DNA from: Lingula anatina
Lineage: Eukaryota; Brachiopoda; Lingulata; Lingulida; Lingulidae
NCBI RefSeq assembly: GCF_001039355.2
Contig: NW_019775401.1
Coordinates: forward strand, 1 to 64,000
Length of the DNA stretch: 64,000 bases
Direction: 5' to 3'
Under the pieces are notes generated by a model. It was not told the DNA's origin and did no database searches. It saw only the letters and a program-made list of their open reading frames with translations. Shown in pieces: positions 1 through 10,316 of the stretch. Within the stretch, counting starts at the first letter, position 1, and the number at the start of each line of letters is the position of its first letter. A program made the translations under genes and the position numbers.

Positions 1-213
1 TTAACTGAAATGTTCAGCAGTATATCTGACTATCACTAAGCTATTTTGTATGTTGCTATTTATGTAAACCTTAAAAATACCACTGTTTAAAGAACATATA
101 AAAAAGTTTAATTAACTTTGAATAAAACAAATTGGCACATAGAGACTCTGGTAAGAAAAAGGACAAGTGGTGAAGAGATGAAATACTTAAAAAATGCTAA
201 AACATAAACATAC

Positions 214-1842
214 TCTTAAAAAAACAAATACTGGAACAGCTGATATTCCAAACTTCTCAGACACTTCTGGTGCTGATTCTGCCTCCAACTGGAATAATAA
301 TTTTCAATATAATTTCTAAAATTAATTTGAAAAAAATAATTAAATAAAAACTTTGTATAATGTAGATTGAAATGCAAGTTTCATTTATTAAGATAGATTT
401 ACAGGGTTTCTATTAGCTTTTCATACAGTCAAAAATTGAAACCATGAAGTCATTTCTAAGCCATAGACATTAGTGTAATTGCACTTACTTCAATTACATT
501 TCATTTACAAGTTCTATTTACCTTTACAAATCTGACATTTATAAACCTGGTATCCTTTGTTAATTCATCCAGGACATCATTCATCTGTTTGCACTGTGGG
601 GCCCAGTCAGCACTAAAGTGGACCACAACCAGACTGCTGAAATGACATAAACACATTGTTTACCAACTTCAACTACATGTACATATGCATTATTGAATAG
701 ATCTTACATTAGTACAGTGCAATGCAATTATCCTGTTCGAGTTTTTACAACCATAAACGTGTTTTATTTCACTGTAATGGAAATTATGTTTTCATTAATC
801 ATGACAAAATGCAATACAAAATGCAAATCAAAATGCAAATGAATGCTAAATGCACAACTTCATCCATGTTTATTATTTAGCTTTTGGGTAAGTACATAAG
901 ATGTCATTAAATTGCAAATTTTAGAAGATTAACTGGCAAGGTTATATTCAGGAATTGACAAACTTGCAACTAAATTTCTTCCGCAAGTATCAACCTTTCT
1001 TTACATGAGGACGGCGATAATTTCTCTACCAGTGTGTCCTTGCACTGTTACTCCACCACATCATTATTCCCTCTAACATTATTACATTACTTGGCATCCT
1101 TCCCCTCCCTCCCCTCCCCTAATAAGAAATCTTATAACTTTCAAGTCCTGATATTAACAATTAACTTTTAATTCATGTTTTACGTATTGCATTTTAAGGA
1201 GTATTTGCATTTGTGAAGAGTAACACTGTAGGGGAGTAGTGGTGTGGGGGAGTACTACCGTGTACATGTAGTAAATGGGGCCGTGGCAATAGTCCGAAGG
1301 TTCAGTAGTCTGAAGGTTCATTGGTCCAAATGTTAACTAAAAAACCTTCAGCCCAACGAACACTTGATTGAAAACCAGTGAAACTGTTACAATTTCAGAC
1401 CAATGAACCTTTATACTCAAGGGAAAAATATATGCGTTCACCTCTACTATTTGTAATTTTCTTTACATAACGAATTGCCCTTTTTTATCAAAACATGGCC
1501 CGATTCTCAAAACACAATACTAAGAAGCTGCTACATAAATTTTCATATTGGTAAAAACTGTTGTACAGCGGAAGTTTATGCTTGCTCAGCAGTTATGTAG
1601 TACAAATATGCGTGACACTGACGGGGGGGGGGGGGGGGGGGGGGCGCTGGGCAGGTCGCTGTTTTCATTGACGTCAATCTGGATTTTCTACCATAAAAAA
1701 CACTTACAAATAATCATAACAACCTGAAAGATAAAGCAAGCACGTAGCCAAACATGGAGGCATCAGACACTTACTTTCCAGTCGTATCAATGAATTTTTC
1801 GAAATCTTCTGAAGACGTGATGTCAACACTGGAGGCTGCCAT
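214..1842 (-). CDS. GLRX3: Glutaredoxin-3 (PICOT/TXNL2), 5' part only
   Basis: Three coding exons on the minus strand: 1842-1775, 636-522 and 288-214, all with GT/AG borders and consistent phases. The 86 residues seen form the start of the N-terminal thioredoxin-like domain: strand [10 protein letters not shown], then WAPQC where thioredoxin has WCGPC, then [22 protein letters not shown] with the cis-Pro segment SAVPVF. APQC with one cysteine and the order of blocks match animal glutaredoxin-3, a cytosolic/nuclear Fe-S trafficking protein whose glutaredoxin domains follow this one. Those domains would lie beyond position 1, so the gene is cut by the window edge. The ATG context (CAATATGGCAGCC) resembles a TISU translation initiator, usual for short-5'UTR housekeeping genes. 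Family assignment is strong; orthology to the vertebrate gene is inferred. Confidence 0.88.
1313..1411. repeat. Small foldback in glrx3 intron 1
   Basis: A perfect 14-bp inverted repeat (1313-1326 AAGGTTCATTGGTC and 1398-1411 its complement) encloses 71 bp. Just left, a related TCYGAAGGTTCA unit occurs twice in direct orientation (about 1293-1320). It may be a remnant of a small non-autonomous element; no target duplication is visible. Confidence 0.45.
1623..1644. repeat. Poly-G tract
   Basis: Twenty-two G in a row within glrx3 intron 1. Similar homopolymers occur at 11018-11037 (C) and 60734-60749 (G). Lengths of such runs are often wrong in assemblies. Confidence 0.9.
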
Positions 1843-2894
1843 ATTGGGTGGAAAATAAAAGAAGGATTTATCTAAAGGAACGAGCGGTAATTTTTTTTAA
1901 CAACTCGCGAAAATAAAATCCAAAGAGCATTTATATAATTGGTCCACGTGAATAAACTCTGAATACCAATACATGATGAGAACCCATATTCTTTCAAAAG
2001 GAACCCAGATGGCTTTAAATAATGTATGTGCATTGCAAATGTAATTTTGCACTTGGTTTATGGATAAAAAGAAGATAATTATTGTCTACATCACTCATTC
2101 CTTGTCTACATCAGAAACAGCAACATACACTTAAAATGTGCAAGGGTATGGTTGTGTTTGGGGGTAGTAGGTACTGCACATAGGTTCAGCCTTCTGGTAC
2201 ATTTGATTATTGTTATGTATACAGACTCAGAGAATACCTGTAGCATTTGCTAACTGCTATCATTAGGTTTGTTGCATCCACAGCTGGATTGCAAAAAGTC
2301 AAAATTTCTTTGATTACATATCCAACAAATCTATTTATTTTTCCCAATTCAGACCTTAAAACAATAAAACCCCTCAAGCTAAATTAAAAATGGTACAAAG
2401 CATTACATTGTAGATCCAAGTGCTGGGAAAGATCAAGCAATGATTCTTGAGTAGAAAATACTTTTTCAGGAAAAATCCTAGGGAAGTATGCTGTTTTCAA
2501 TCCCTTGCATGTGTGTTCTAATTGGATATGTGGAATATTAATTTGATTTTTTTTACATTTTTAAACATTACATCAACATGAAAAATAAATTAAAGCATTT
2601 ATTCTCCCAAGGTGGAATATACACTGTATAAATATAAAATCATTTGTAGTGTAAGTTCTTCAATTTTTTTGATGTAAATGAAATTGTATGTGTGGTCACT
2701 TTTTAGGTTTCTCTTCACATACTGCTGTATTATCTTTAAACATTCAACACCAGGAAGTTAAACAATAAAACCATGAAGAAAATTATTGGACTTTGTCCAT
2801 GATGAGACTTAAATGTATTTTACTGCATTATCTTCTCTCAAATTGCCCCCCAAAATCTACATTATTCCTTTATATAATAATATAAAAAACTCTC
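1843..2894. other. Intergenic, glrx3 promoter side
   Basis: AT-rich sequence between the glrx3 start codon and the TIR-gene cluster. I see no coding exon, RNA gene or clear core promoter motif. The glrx3 promoter should lie in its first few hundred bases. Confidence 0.5.
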
Positions 2895-2984
2895 ATTTTA
2901 CTTTTCAAATAATCACAAACTGAATTACAGGTGAGACCTCCAGTAAACTGTTTGACTGTCCAATATTTTAATTTTATCAAACAT
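2895..2984 (-). pseudogene. 3' end of TIR pseudogene copy A (left of transposon)
   Basis: This segment closely matches the 3' flank of the intact TIR gene at about 6530-6620 (shared blocks include AAACTGAATTA, TGTTTGACTGTCCAA and TTTATCAAACAT). The continuation of copy A is at 6264-6520, beyond the DNA transposon 2985-6263. It is therefore the 3' part of a tandem TIR-gene copy split by the insertion. Confidence 0.7.
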
Positions 2985-3103
2985 ACCCTGAGTGTCAGAG
3001 CAACGTAAAAGCTAGCTTGCTAAATATACCTCGTGGTGGAATCGCTCTGGTATAGAGCGTTCCCAATACGTGACCTAATTATGAGCCGCCGCCATATTGG
3101 GGG
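2985..3103 (+). repeat. Left terminal inverted repeat of the THAP/DDE element
   Basis: Begins ACCCTGAG and pairs with the complement of 6148-6263. The best-conserved blocks are ATAGAGCGT (3052-3060) and GCCGCCGCCATATTGGGG. A CA microsatellite follows directly (about 3104-3121). Confidence 0.75.
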
Positions 3104-3293
3104 ACACACACACACACACACAAATCCAAGATGGTGGCAGTGCCGGTGGTGAAATATATAAGCGACTGCGAGTAAAAAACACAAATCCACATACTGCAGT
3201 ATGTTGTCAATATTACTTTGGGTGTTTTATCATTTGTATGAATTTCTTTTTTTGTAAAAAACATGGCTCAGCCAGGCAGTAGTCTATCATTTT

Positions 3294-3957
3294 ATGTATG
3301 AAATGGGACTTACATATAGAAAAATTCTCTCAAAAGCTGCATCCAGACTGTATTTCTTATGCATGGTCAAACACGCTGGGGTGCCGAGATATGACCTCTT
3401 ACAAATTTATAAAAGCAATCTCAGACCAACACTGGAGTACGCTTGTCAGCTATGGCATGCTGGAATTACCGCACAGCAATCTAAAGCCTTGGAGAACATC
3501 CAAAAAAGAGCTCTTCATATTATATACCCTAAACTCACAACGAAGCAATGGACATCACTGAATTATCTACCTTGAAATCTCGGCGTACTGACTTGTGCAA
3601 AAAATTATTTAATGAGATAAAACTGTGTACACATAGATTAAACCATCTTTTATCTAACACTCGTGTCATAGAAAAGGACCTAAGGAATGTTTAAAGATAT
3701 GTTTTACCAAAATGTCAGACAAAGAGATATAGAAACACTTTTATCCCATACTGTTTATGTATGTGTCAATGATCAAGGTCTATCCATGAACTTTTAGCTT
3801 TTGAAAAGAACAAGGAATCACCATTTTTAACCTCATTATTGTTTTTATAATTTAGAATTTATCTAAAAGCTCTATTTTAATTCTACATCTTTATACTTTT
3901 ATACATACACATATGTCTTATATATTGCAAAGAACACAATAAACCTTTATTATTATG
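3294..3957 (+). mobile_element. 5'-truncated non-LTR retrotransposon fragment
   Basis: The open frame 3294-3575 encodes the C-terminal part of a reverse transcriptase of Jockey/CR1/L2 type. It shows the usual post-palm pattern: a basic start, then LYKSNLRPTLEYACQLWHAG-like and ENIQKRALHIIYP blocks. After a frame change near 3570 a second frame continues with RRTDLCKKLFNEI, also typical, and ends near 3693. The fragment ends in AATAAACCTTTATTATTATG, a short-repeat tail rather than poly-A. It lacks the endonuclease and catalytic regions, so it is dead. It sits inside the THAP/DDE element and is younger than that insertion, or was carried with it. Confidence 0.8.
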
Positions 3958-4307
3958 CCTGACATGATTCACAAAGCAATACAAGGTTCAAATAATACCC
4001 ACTTTTATTTCTGTTTATAGATGTGATTCTACAAAGTGCTGTTAAATGCAATCAAAATTGAATAACCATAGGAGAATAAAAAAAGCACCTTATAAGTTTT
4101 ACTTAGAGTACAACTCCAGCATGTTATTACAGTAGATGTTTTTAATGCTTGTATTTCTACAATCTTTGTAAAAGAAAAGTCATGCAGCAGTCTGTTTACT
4201 AAATATATTTATACATATATATGTGTCAGTGCAATCTTAATGTGCAATCTAAATGTGCAATATGCATTTGTGATAAAAGTTTCTTGCCATATGATAAATT
4301 ATCCATT

Positions 4308-6095
4308 TCAATTGAATGGTACAACAGAATCACAAAGATTTGTCAATGCACAACAAACCTTAACAATTTTGTCAATAACAAGTGTGTCATCACCCTTTAC
4401 TGGTGTAAAAAAATCGTGAGGCAATTTGCTGATAATATTGAATACTTCTGACGAACAACTCCTATCACTCTCTCAACATGAATTCTACTGTTGGCTATCC
4501 TCCTCGTTTGTTCAACATCTAAAGCTCCGAGCTGCGATTTACCCCTGGTAAATGCTGGGATGTATAACCGTGCACACATGCTACCTACACTATCCTGTAT
4601 GTCAAAACCTCTATCTGCTAAAATTACATCCCCTGGCAAAAGCTTATTCAGCAAACCACAAGTTTCTGTAATTATTTTGTCACTCGCTCTGCCGCCATGC
4701 CCATCTGAGATGAAACATATCACTCCCTGAGGTGTAATACCTATCAAATATTTTGCTGTGTTATTGTGTTTATAAGATGACCAAGTTTCATTTCTTGCTT
4801 TGAGGTTAGATGGACATTCCATAGGTATTTCAAAGCAATCAATAATCACGGCAACTTTTGTACCAAAATGCTCTCTAAAACTCATTGGCATTGTTTTTTT
4901 CAGTTGCTCTCTCTCAGGCCAATGAATGAGAGGTGACAAAAGAACAAACAATACTCCCAAAATGTTTCTAAATATTCGTGAAACAGTACTATCAGAAACA
5001 CCAAATCTGACGGCCAAATCCTGGTTAGCAAGGTTTAGTCTCAGTTTCATAAGAACAAGGATCAACTGTTGAAATTTATCCAAAACACTCTTGTGATGAA
5101 GAATAATATCAGTCTCAATATAATCATACAATGATTTCAGAACTGGGTAATTTGGGAGGCCAGTGTAATATCTTACTTTTTCATCATCATTTTCAAAAAA
5201 GTCAATATCAAATTGTTTTGCCTTGCAAGCTTTTTTTAGTTCTGCATTTTCACTTTGAAGTCTCATTATTTCCTCTTCCATGGCTGTATACAGCTTCATG
5301 TCGACAGTAGTTTGAGATGCTGTCCCAGTCTCAACATTTGTAGTCATCTCGAAAGTTGCAGCTACTTCTCCAGACTTCTGCAAATCAAGTAATGCAGTTG
5401 CTGCCTCGTGTTGTTTCATTTTTGTGGATCTCTGGACTGAGCGACTATATCTTGAGTGGGGAGTTGCTTGCTGATTTTCTGTGTCAGATGGCCTTCCCAT
5501 TTTCACGGTGGGGGCCCAGTCAGGATTCAGCTTATCATACAGTGCCGCAGGTTTACCTGTAAATCACAAAGCAAATTTTTTTTGTTAACATATCAAGCAA
5601 AAACACCGAGTTTGAGCATTTCAAGTGCATGCTACTATAACTTTCAAAACCTGTATTCTTACATGATGTGAACTCTGTCACTAGACTAAAATGATTTAGA
5701 AATATAACTTCTCGTAGTTCAAAACATAGCAGCTAGTTCCCTACACCATGTACATGTAGTGACTGGCCAGGGTCTTCCCTTGAATCGATAGCTCAGAAGT
5801 TGAGCACTCCACTCCACTCTGGTGTTTCCCCCAAAACGATACAACTAAATTATCCTTTTCCGTGTAATGTAAACTCACCTACGAAATGGTCTGAGCACAC
5901 ACGTATGTGTTCATAGCTTGATTCTTTGATGTCTGATCTGCCGATGTTAGATAACCATTTATCACGTCTTGCTTGCGATAATTCCTTAGTCTGGTCACCT
6001 TGGTGTGTTATAACTTTTGGTAGCCTGTAGTATGATCGATCATTTTCTCGATTTCGCCTGTTCGAACAGCCAAAAACAGCACAAAACGACGGCAT
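4308..6095 (-). pseudogene. THAP-DDE transposase, two exons, frameshifted near the C-terminus
   Basis: Exon 1 (6095-5879) encodes a THAP zinc finger beginning MPSFCAVFGC, with the C2CH pattern completed by RVCSDHF. It splices (GTGAGT donor) to exon 2 at 5556; the junction restores the family block [19 protein letters not shown]. Exon 2 then has a coiled-coil segment (about residues 164-186), a helix-turn-helix (about 234-269: [20 protein letters not shown]) and a DDE_Tnp_4 domain with D312 in IIDCFEIP, D387 in LADRGF and E434 in HVERVIG. The frame stops at 4397, but conserved C-terminal sequence ([11 protein letters not shown]) continues in another frame to a stop at 4308. The break coincides with a run of seven A on the plus strand (4407-4413). 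It cuts or alters only the last 30-odd residues, so activity may be lost. Confidence 0.85.
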
Positions 6096-6147
6096 TTTAA
6101 TTCAAAGCCCGCAACCGCGCTACCTGCCTACGCGCTTTGTTCCGGAC

Positions 6148-6263
6148 CCCCAACATGGCGGCGGATAGAGATCGTGACGTCATTCAACGACGCTCTATTG
6201 CGACATGGGTTACATATGAAATCAAGATCGAGCTGGCAATACCGGAATCTAGAACCTAGGGTA
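6148..6263 (-). repeat. Right terminal inverted repeat of the THAP/DDE element
   Basis: Read on the minus strand it begins ACCCTAGG from 6262 and carries ATAGAGCGT (6198-6190) and CCGCCGCCATGTTGGGG. It also holds a CRE octamer TGACGTCA (near 6176), the counterpart of TACGTGAC in the left repeat, so the promoter of the transposase may overlap this end. Confidence 0.75.
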
Positions 6264-6520
6264 ATCAAACATGGCCTTTAATCTTTTCCAAAAATAGCTT
6301 GATTTGTTTTCTTTATATGCCACATATAGAACTGAAAGATGATGCTGCATCATTTTTCTTAATATTAATATAAATTGGGATTACGCAGCTCTTTCATTCT
6401 TGATGAGTATGCACTTTGTATGCACTTTGTGTCCATACTACACTGTAGTAAAATCTTGTACGGTCTTGGGACAGAAAAAGAAAAATTAATCAATCAAAAA
6501 TTACAAATTGTTGTCAATGG
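6264..6520 (-). pseudogene. TIR pseudogene copy A, coding remnant
   Basis: The segment aligns with 6615-6862 of the intact TIR gene. On the minus strand it still reads VIPIYINIKKNDA followed by a degenerate SICG block, but stops and frame changes interrupt it. Its 3' flank is at 2895-2984, on the far side of the transposon. It lies directly downstream of the intact copy, so the pair arose by local tandem duplication. Confidence 0.75.
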
Positions 6521-6584
6521 TTTTTCTTTTTTAAATAATCAAAAACTGAATTATGGGTTAGACCTTCAGTCTACTTCCTCTTGG

Positions 6585-7061
6585 TCAACTGTTTGACTGT
6601 CCAAGATATTTATCAAACATATCCTTTAATCTTTTCCAAAAATAGCTTGATTTGCTTTCTTTATATGCCACACCACATATAGACCTGAGAGATGAAGGTG
6701 CATCATTTTTCTTAATGTTAATATAAATTGGGATTACACAGCCCTTTCTTTCTTGATCGTCTAGAGATGTCTGCAAACTTGTATGCACTTTGTGTTCATA
6801 CCAGTTACAACGTGTACAGTCTTTGGACAGTAAAAGAAAAATTAACTGACTGTTGTCAATTGCTTCTTCCAAATTCTTAATTTCTGATTTACCACCATCT
6901 CCATCTCGGTTATCATAATAACCCTTCAACTTCCTCCCAGCAATGTCCACCTTTTCAAAATATTCCAACAAATCTTCTGCTACTGATCTGTCATCATGAT
7001 GGTGACAAACAAAAAAGTCATATTTATATTTAGGTGCAGAAGTGTGTGCAGCAGCTGACAT
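6585..7061 (-). CDS. TIR-only protein, TICAM-like (158 aa)
   Basis: A single coding exon gives 158 residues, almost entirely one TIR domain. Visible landmarks are the first strand YDFFVCHHHDD, the GYYDNRDGDGG stretch near the BB loop, IDNSQLIFLLLS (strand D) and NWYEHKVHTSLQTS...CVIPIY. The last block resembles the TIR of TRIF/TICAM proteins (W-x5-YTSL and VIP) more than those of MyD88 or Toll receptors. The start at 7061 is chosen because in-frame stops lie just upstream, next to a likely acceptor (TTACAG near 7113), which implies a 5'UTR intron. There is no signal peptide, membrane span or other domain, so it is probably a cytosolic adaptor or decoy. A glutamate follows the conserved Trp, but its spacing differs from SARM1, so NADase activity is not supported. 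Confidence 0.8.
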   Translation of the reverse strand: MSAAAHTSAPKYKYDFFVCHHHDDRSVAEDLLEYFEKVDIAGRKLKGYYDNRDGDGGKSEIKNLEEAIDNSQLIFLLLSKDCTRCNWYEHKVHTSLQTSLDDQERKGCVIPIYINIKKNDAPSSLRSICGVAYKESKSSYFWKRLKDMFDKYLGQSNS

Positions 7062-8699
7062 GCTTCCCACTACCCTGGAGCCTGCATATTCCTGGTAACT
7101 TCACTACCACCCTGTAACATGTAGTAAAAAAATCAAATTAATATTCCACATATGCAATTAGTACATACACATGCAAGAAATTGAAAACAGTGTGAACACT
7201 TCAATTGACTGATGATAAGCATGGTTACATAGGTGATGACAGATTGACCACAAAATAGTGACATCAAGTGTCCTGAGCAATTTTAAGTTTTGTCAAAATA
7301 TCTCCAGGAAGTGGATCCTTGATTAAAGCACCTGTTATGGAATCCCTGCAACCCCAAAGCAATACTTGTCAGATGAGATCGCAGACGGAGTGAATACCTG
7401 GAGGTAATCTATTGCTACTTCTAACTCTTGTTTTTTCCCGAATTGTGCAGGCCGTGGACAGTAAAACAGTAAAAGGATAATATAAGATAACAACCGTTGA
7501 TATGGGCTAGTGATAATGTCTAATGATTGGTTTCTTGCTCCACGAGTCCACTAATATTTCATGTGCAGGTTGGACCGTTTGGACGTTGCCAACTAACGCC
7601 ACACTCTTCAGACCTGTAATTTTAACATCAGATCTGAACATATAAAATCCCCTGATGGTACACTTGGATATTGTTTCCGCCTATAAGACTCGTTGCGAAT
7701 CAGCCCTGGTGGCTTTGCTGTAGTTTGTACATATAGTTTCGCATATATTTTATATAATCAATCTGAATTGTATGCTACAAAATATATGAAAGCAAATCAA
7801 ATTTATTTCATGCAGATATTATTGTAAATTTACTAATATTTGATAATTGTCGTATTCCCTTTCTTAGTATATATTTGTTGAAAAACGAACCACATACACT
7901 GTAGTCTACTGAAAAGGGGATTCCCCTGCGTGCGAAGGAAAAATCCAAAATCCTGGCGTTATTTACGCGCAAGGAAATCAGTTTCTTGTTAAATGAGTGC
8001 CATAATCTTCTAGTTGACGAGGGGATCTACTAAATCACGAAGGTATGTACTATAGTTGACGCTTTAAACTTGTCTGTTACAATCTAGTTCTAACATCAAC
8101 ACGGTGGCTTAGAGAACTGAATCATCGTCACAAGATTGGGAAATTCCAGATTGACGTTCGAACAAATTTGCCAAAAGACTTCAAAATTGCACAGGGTGCG
8201 GTAGGTATTATTATCATTTTTGTCAAATACAGAATGAGAAAATTATGTGTAAATTTCAAATGGAAGACCGACGTTGGTAAAGGGTTGTTGCCAGTTAAGT
8301 TTACATGTAAATAATGCAATCTGACAAAGTTGCATGGAAGATTGAGGGTCTCAGTCTTAACATGCACCTTGATACTCAGTAGTTCAAATCACACGAAAAT
8401 TCATCTGGTTTCCTTAGATTAATTATTTTGTTTGCACTAGAAAAAAATCCCGAAAATCAGCACTGTATATACATCAAAACAAAAATAATACATACTGTCC
8501 AAAGTGATGATATATTCACAACACTATCAGTGACAAAGTGAGTAACATACTTGTGATGAAAAGTGAGAAAAAAATTCATGAGCCCAAACCAGAGTTATTT
8601 TGGTTTGCTGAACATCATTTCACAAGTAGCCATTACAATATCTGTTGTCTTACATGTAGCACATGCTACTAGTACATGTATTGCAGGAACCAAAAAACA
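7062..8699. other. Non-coding stretch upstream of the TIR-only gene
   Basis: It should hold the 5'UTR and promoter of the TIR-only gene (about 7110 onward). A short minus-strand open frame (8128-8367) lacks any family signal. I see no repeat or RNA gene. Confidence 0.5.
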
Positions 8700-8767
8700 T
8701 GTCCCGGGACGGGTTTGAACCCTCGTCGTCCCACTCCGGAGGCGGACACTCTAACCACATCCGGGCC
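8700..8767 (-). repeat. tRNA-derived sequence (Arg-CCG-like), probable SINE head
   Basis: Read on the minus strand the segment starts GGCCCGGATGTGG, has an A-box-like stretch, a seven-base loop CTCCGGA that would present anticodon CCG with U33 and a purine at 37, and a B box GGGTTCAAACCC followed by the pairing 3' strand CCCGGGA. The D arm is about five bases too short for a functional tRNA, so a SINE head or tRNA pseudogene is likelier than a working gene. Confidence 0.6.
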
Positions 8768-8944
8768 ATTTTCTATTGAAAGACAGTCAAAAATTTTTAA
8801 GATTTTGCTGACCATCTTCTTATTTTATCTTTGAAAGTCTTCTGTATGTTTCTTATTGACTTTGGTAACAAAAGATGGCATGACACTTATGGTCACATTT
8901 GACTACAAAGGTTACTTTATTTTCAATAAATATGCATATTGATA

Positions 8945-8985
8945 AGTCGAAACGTTATATATATAACAAGCGTTCTTCAGATAAA
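8945..8985 (-). other. Penelope/hammerhead-like remnant (weak)
   Basis: The minus strand reads CTGAAGAACGC, a hairpin-forming ATATATA segment, then CGTTTCGAC. CTGAAGA near a GAAAC-type block is typical of tails and ribozyme cores of Penelope-like and other retroelements. The core order is not intact, so this is at most a degraded copy. Confidence 0.25.
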
Positions 8986-9143
8986 AGTCCACTTTTAGAG
9001 TGCTCAACAATTTCAGGAGCGTAATATAACAATTAACAGCTAAAATACCATTTTCAAATAAAAACCTCCTGACGATAGGACATACCTTCTTGGTATCCCC
9101 TGTGAAACTCAGAGTTGGGGTTTATACATGTCACTTGTTTTTT

Positions 9144-9176
<33 letters not shown>
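9144..9176. repeat. (GATA)n microsatellite
   Basis: About eight uninterrupted units of GATA. Confidence 0.95.
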
Positions 9177-9214
9177 GTGTGAACGCGTGCAGGTGTGTGT
9201 GGGGGGAGGAGGCA

Positions 9215-9276
9215 GTGGAGGATGGGCCAACAAAGATAATTTGGCAGACTCAAAAATATCCCTGGATCCACACCTG
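9215..9276. mobile_element. Fragment of the short hAT-like MITE family
   Basis: About 60 bases match the right half of the element at 57935-58104 (shared CAACAAAGATAATTTGG and CCTGGATCC near the end). The left half is missing; GT-rich and GATA repeats lie there instead. Confidence 0.55.
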
Positions 9277-10316
9277 AATAACATAGGTCAAAATAGGTGA
9301 ATTGTTTCAAAGTGAACACAGATTGTCATAAAAATATACTCACTCTTTGATTCTCCTTTACTAATATGTTTTTTTAGGTTGTACATTTAAGTGTTTTTTA
9401 TATTGTGCCCTGTTTTAATTTTTCTCATTACAATAGTCAAATGTTATTTTCTTTAATTTAACTGGGTAGACTTGTAGCAATAATGGGTACTTATACAAAG
9501 AGTGAGTGCATTTTTGAGAAACCCTGTATTATATTATATTTGATATGTTAGGTAAATGTTATAAGGACAGTTCTAGACAGTAGCCATCACTTGCTTCTGT
9601 GTTAATCATATTGGCTTTCTTTTAACTAAAAAATTCAGTATTTTGGTATGCTGAACATGAGACTATTGGCACATGTACAATTATTGCAAGGTGAAATGAA
9701 ATATTGAACCTCACAAGTGTTCAGCTAGTTAATCAGGGAAGTAAAGGTAATATGTATATTTCAAGCTGCTTTTACTTTCATAAATTGTATGTACTATACA
9801 TGTAGATGAAAATTTTCTATTCTGGGTTTTTACCAAACTCATCACAATGCAAAAAATAAATAATAATAATATATAATAATAATTATTATTTAAGAAAATA
9901 AAAACAAAGCACAGTTCTCCATTTCTCCCTCCATTCACTCCTGTTCTGAGCGCCAGGATAGTTTGTGAAAAATGGCACTAGTTGCTGGGTGCCAGAATCA
10001 CTTTTGAATATGACAAGAATGATAATTATGCTATATTGTGTCCCTAGCTAACAGTACCAATCGTTATCTAGCACCTTGGACCATACACTGGTGGGTTGAA
10101 ATTACACGTACATCCAATGGGTAGCAGTTACTGACACTTACCTTTTATACAATATGGTAACTGACACAGATTTTGTTGGGAAAAGATAACATAGGGCCTA
10201 GCAACAAACAGACAACTTCCTGTCAGAAATAACAGAATTTCATAAAATTCCAAACATCTGGAATTTCTGAGCACCTTCCATTTCATAAATTTCGACACCA
10301 AAACAATAATATCCTT
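9277..10316. other. Non-coding stretch
   Basis: AT-rich sequence with a few short open frames and an AAT-rich patch (9855-9895). I see no gene, RNA or defined repeat. Confidence 0.45.

Larger units (their letters stand above)
2985..6263 (-). mobile_element. THAP/DDE DNA transposon, about 3.28 kb
   Basis: The ends carry long imperfect inverted repeats (left about 2985-3103, right about 6148-6263) starting ACCCT and sharing ATAGAGCGT and CCGCCGCCAT-TTGGGG at matching distances from the tips. The flanks carry a 9-bp direct repeat ATCAAACAT (2976-2984 and 6264-6272). The neighbouring TIR-gene copy has the same sequence uninterrupted near 6607-6625, which serves as an empty site. Inside are a two-exon THAP-DDE transposase on the minus strand and a LINE fragment inserted in the opposite orientation. 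The catalytic domain is of the DDE_Tnp_4 type found in Harbinger and ISL2EU-like elements, but a 9-bp duplication is longer than the short ones known for those groups. Confidence 0.8.

Noticed and set aside
5780-5835. tRNA-like stretch (ATAGCTCAGAAGTTGAGCACTC)
   Set aside because: There is an A-box resemblance but no B box or acceptor pairing, and it lies in the intron between the two transposase exons.
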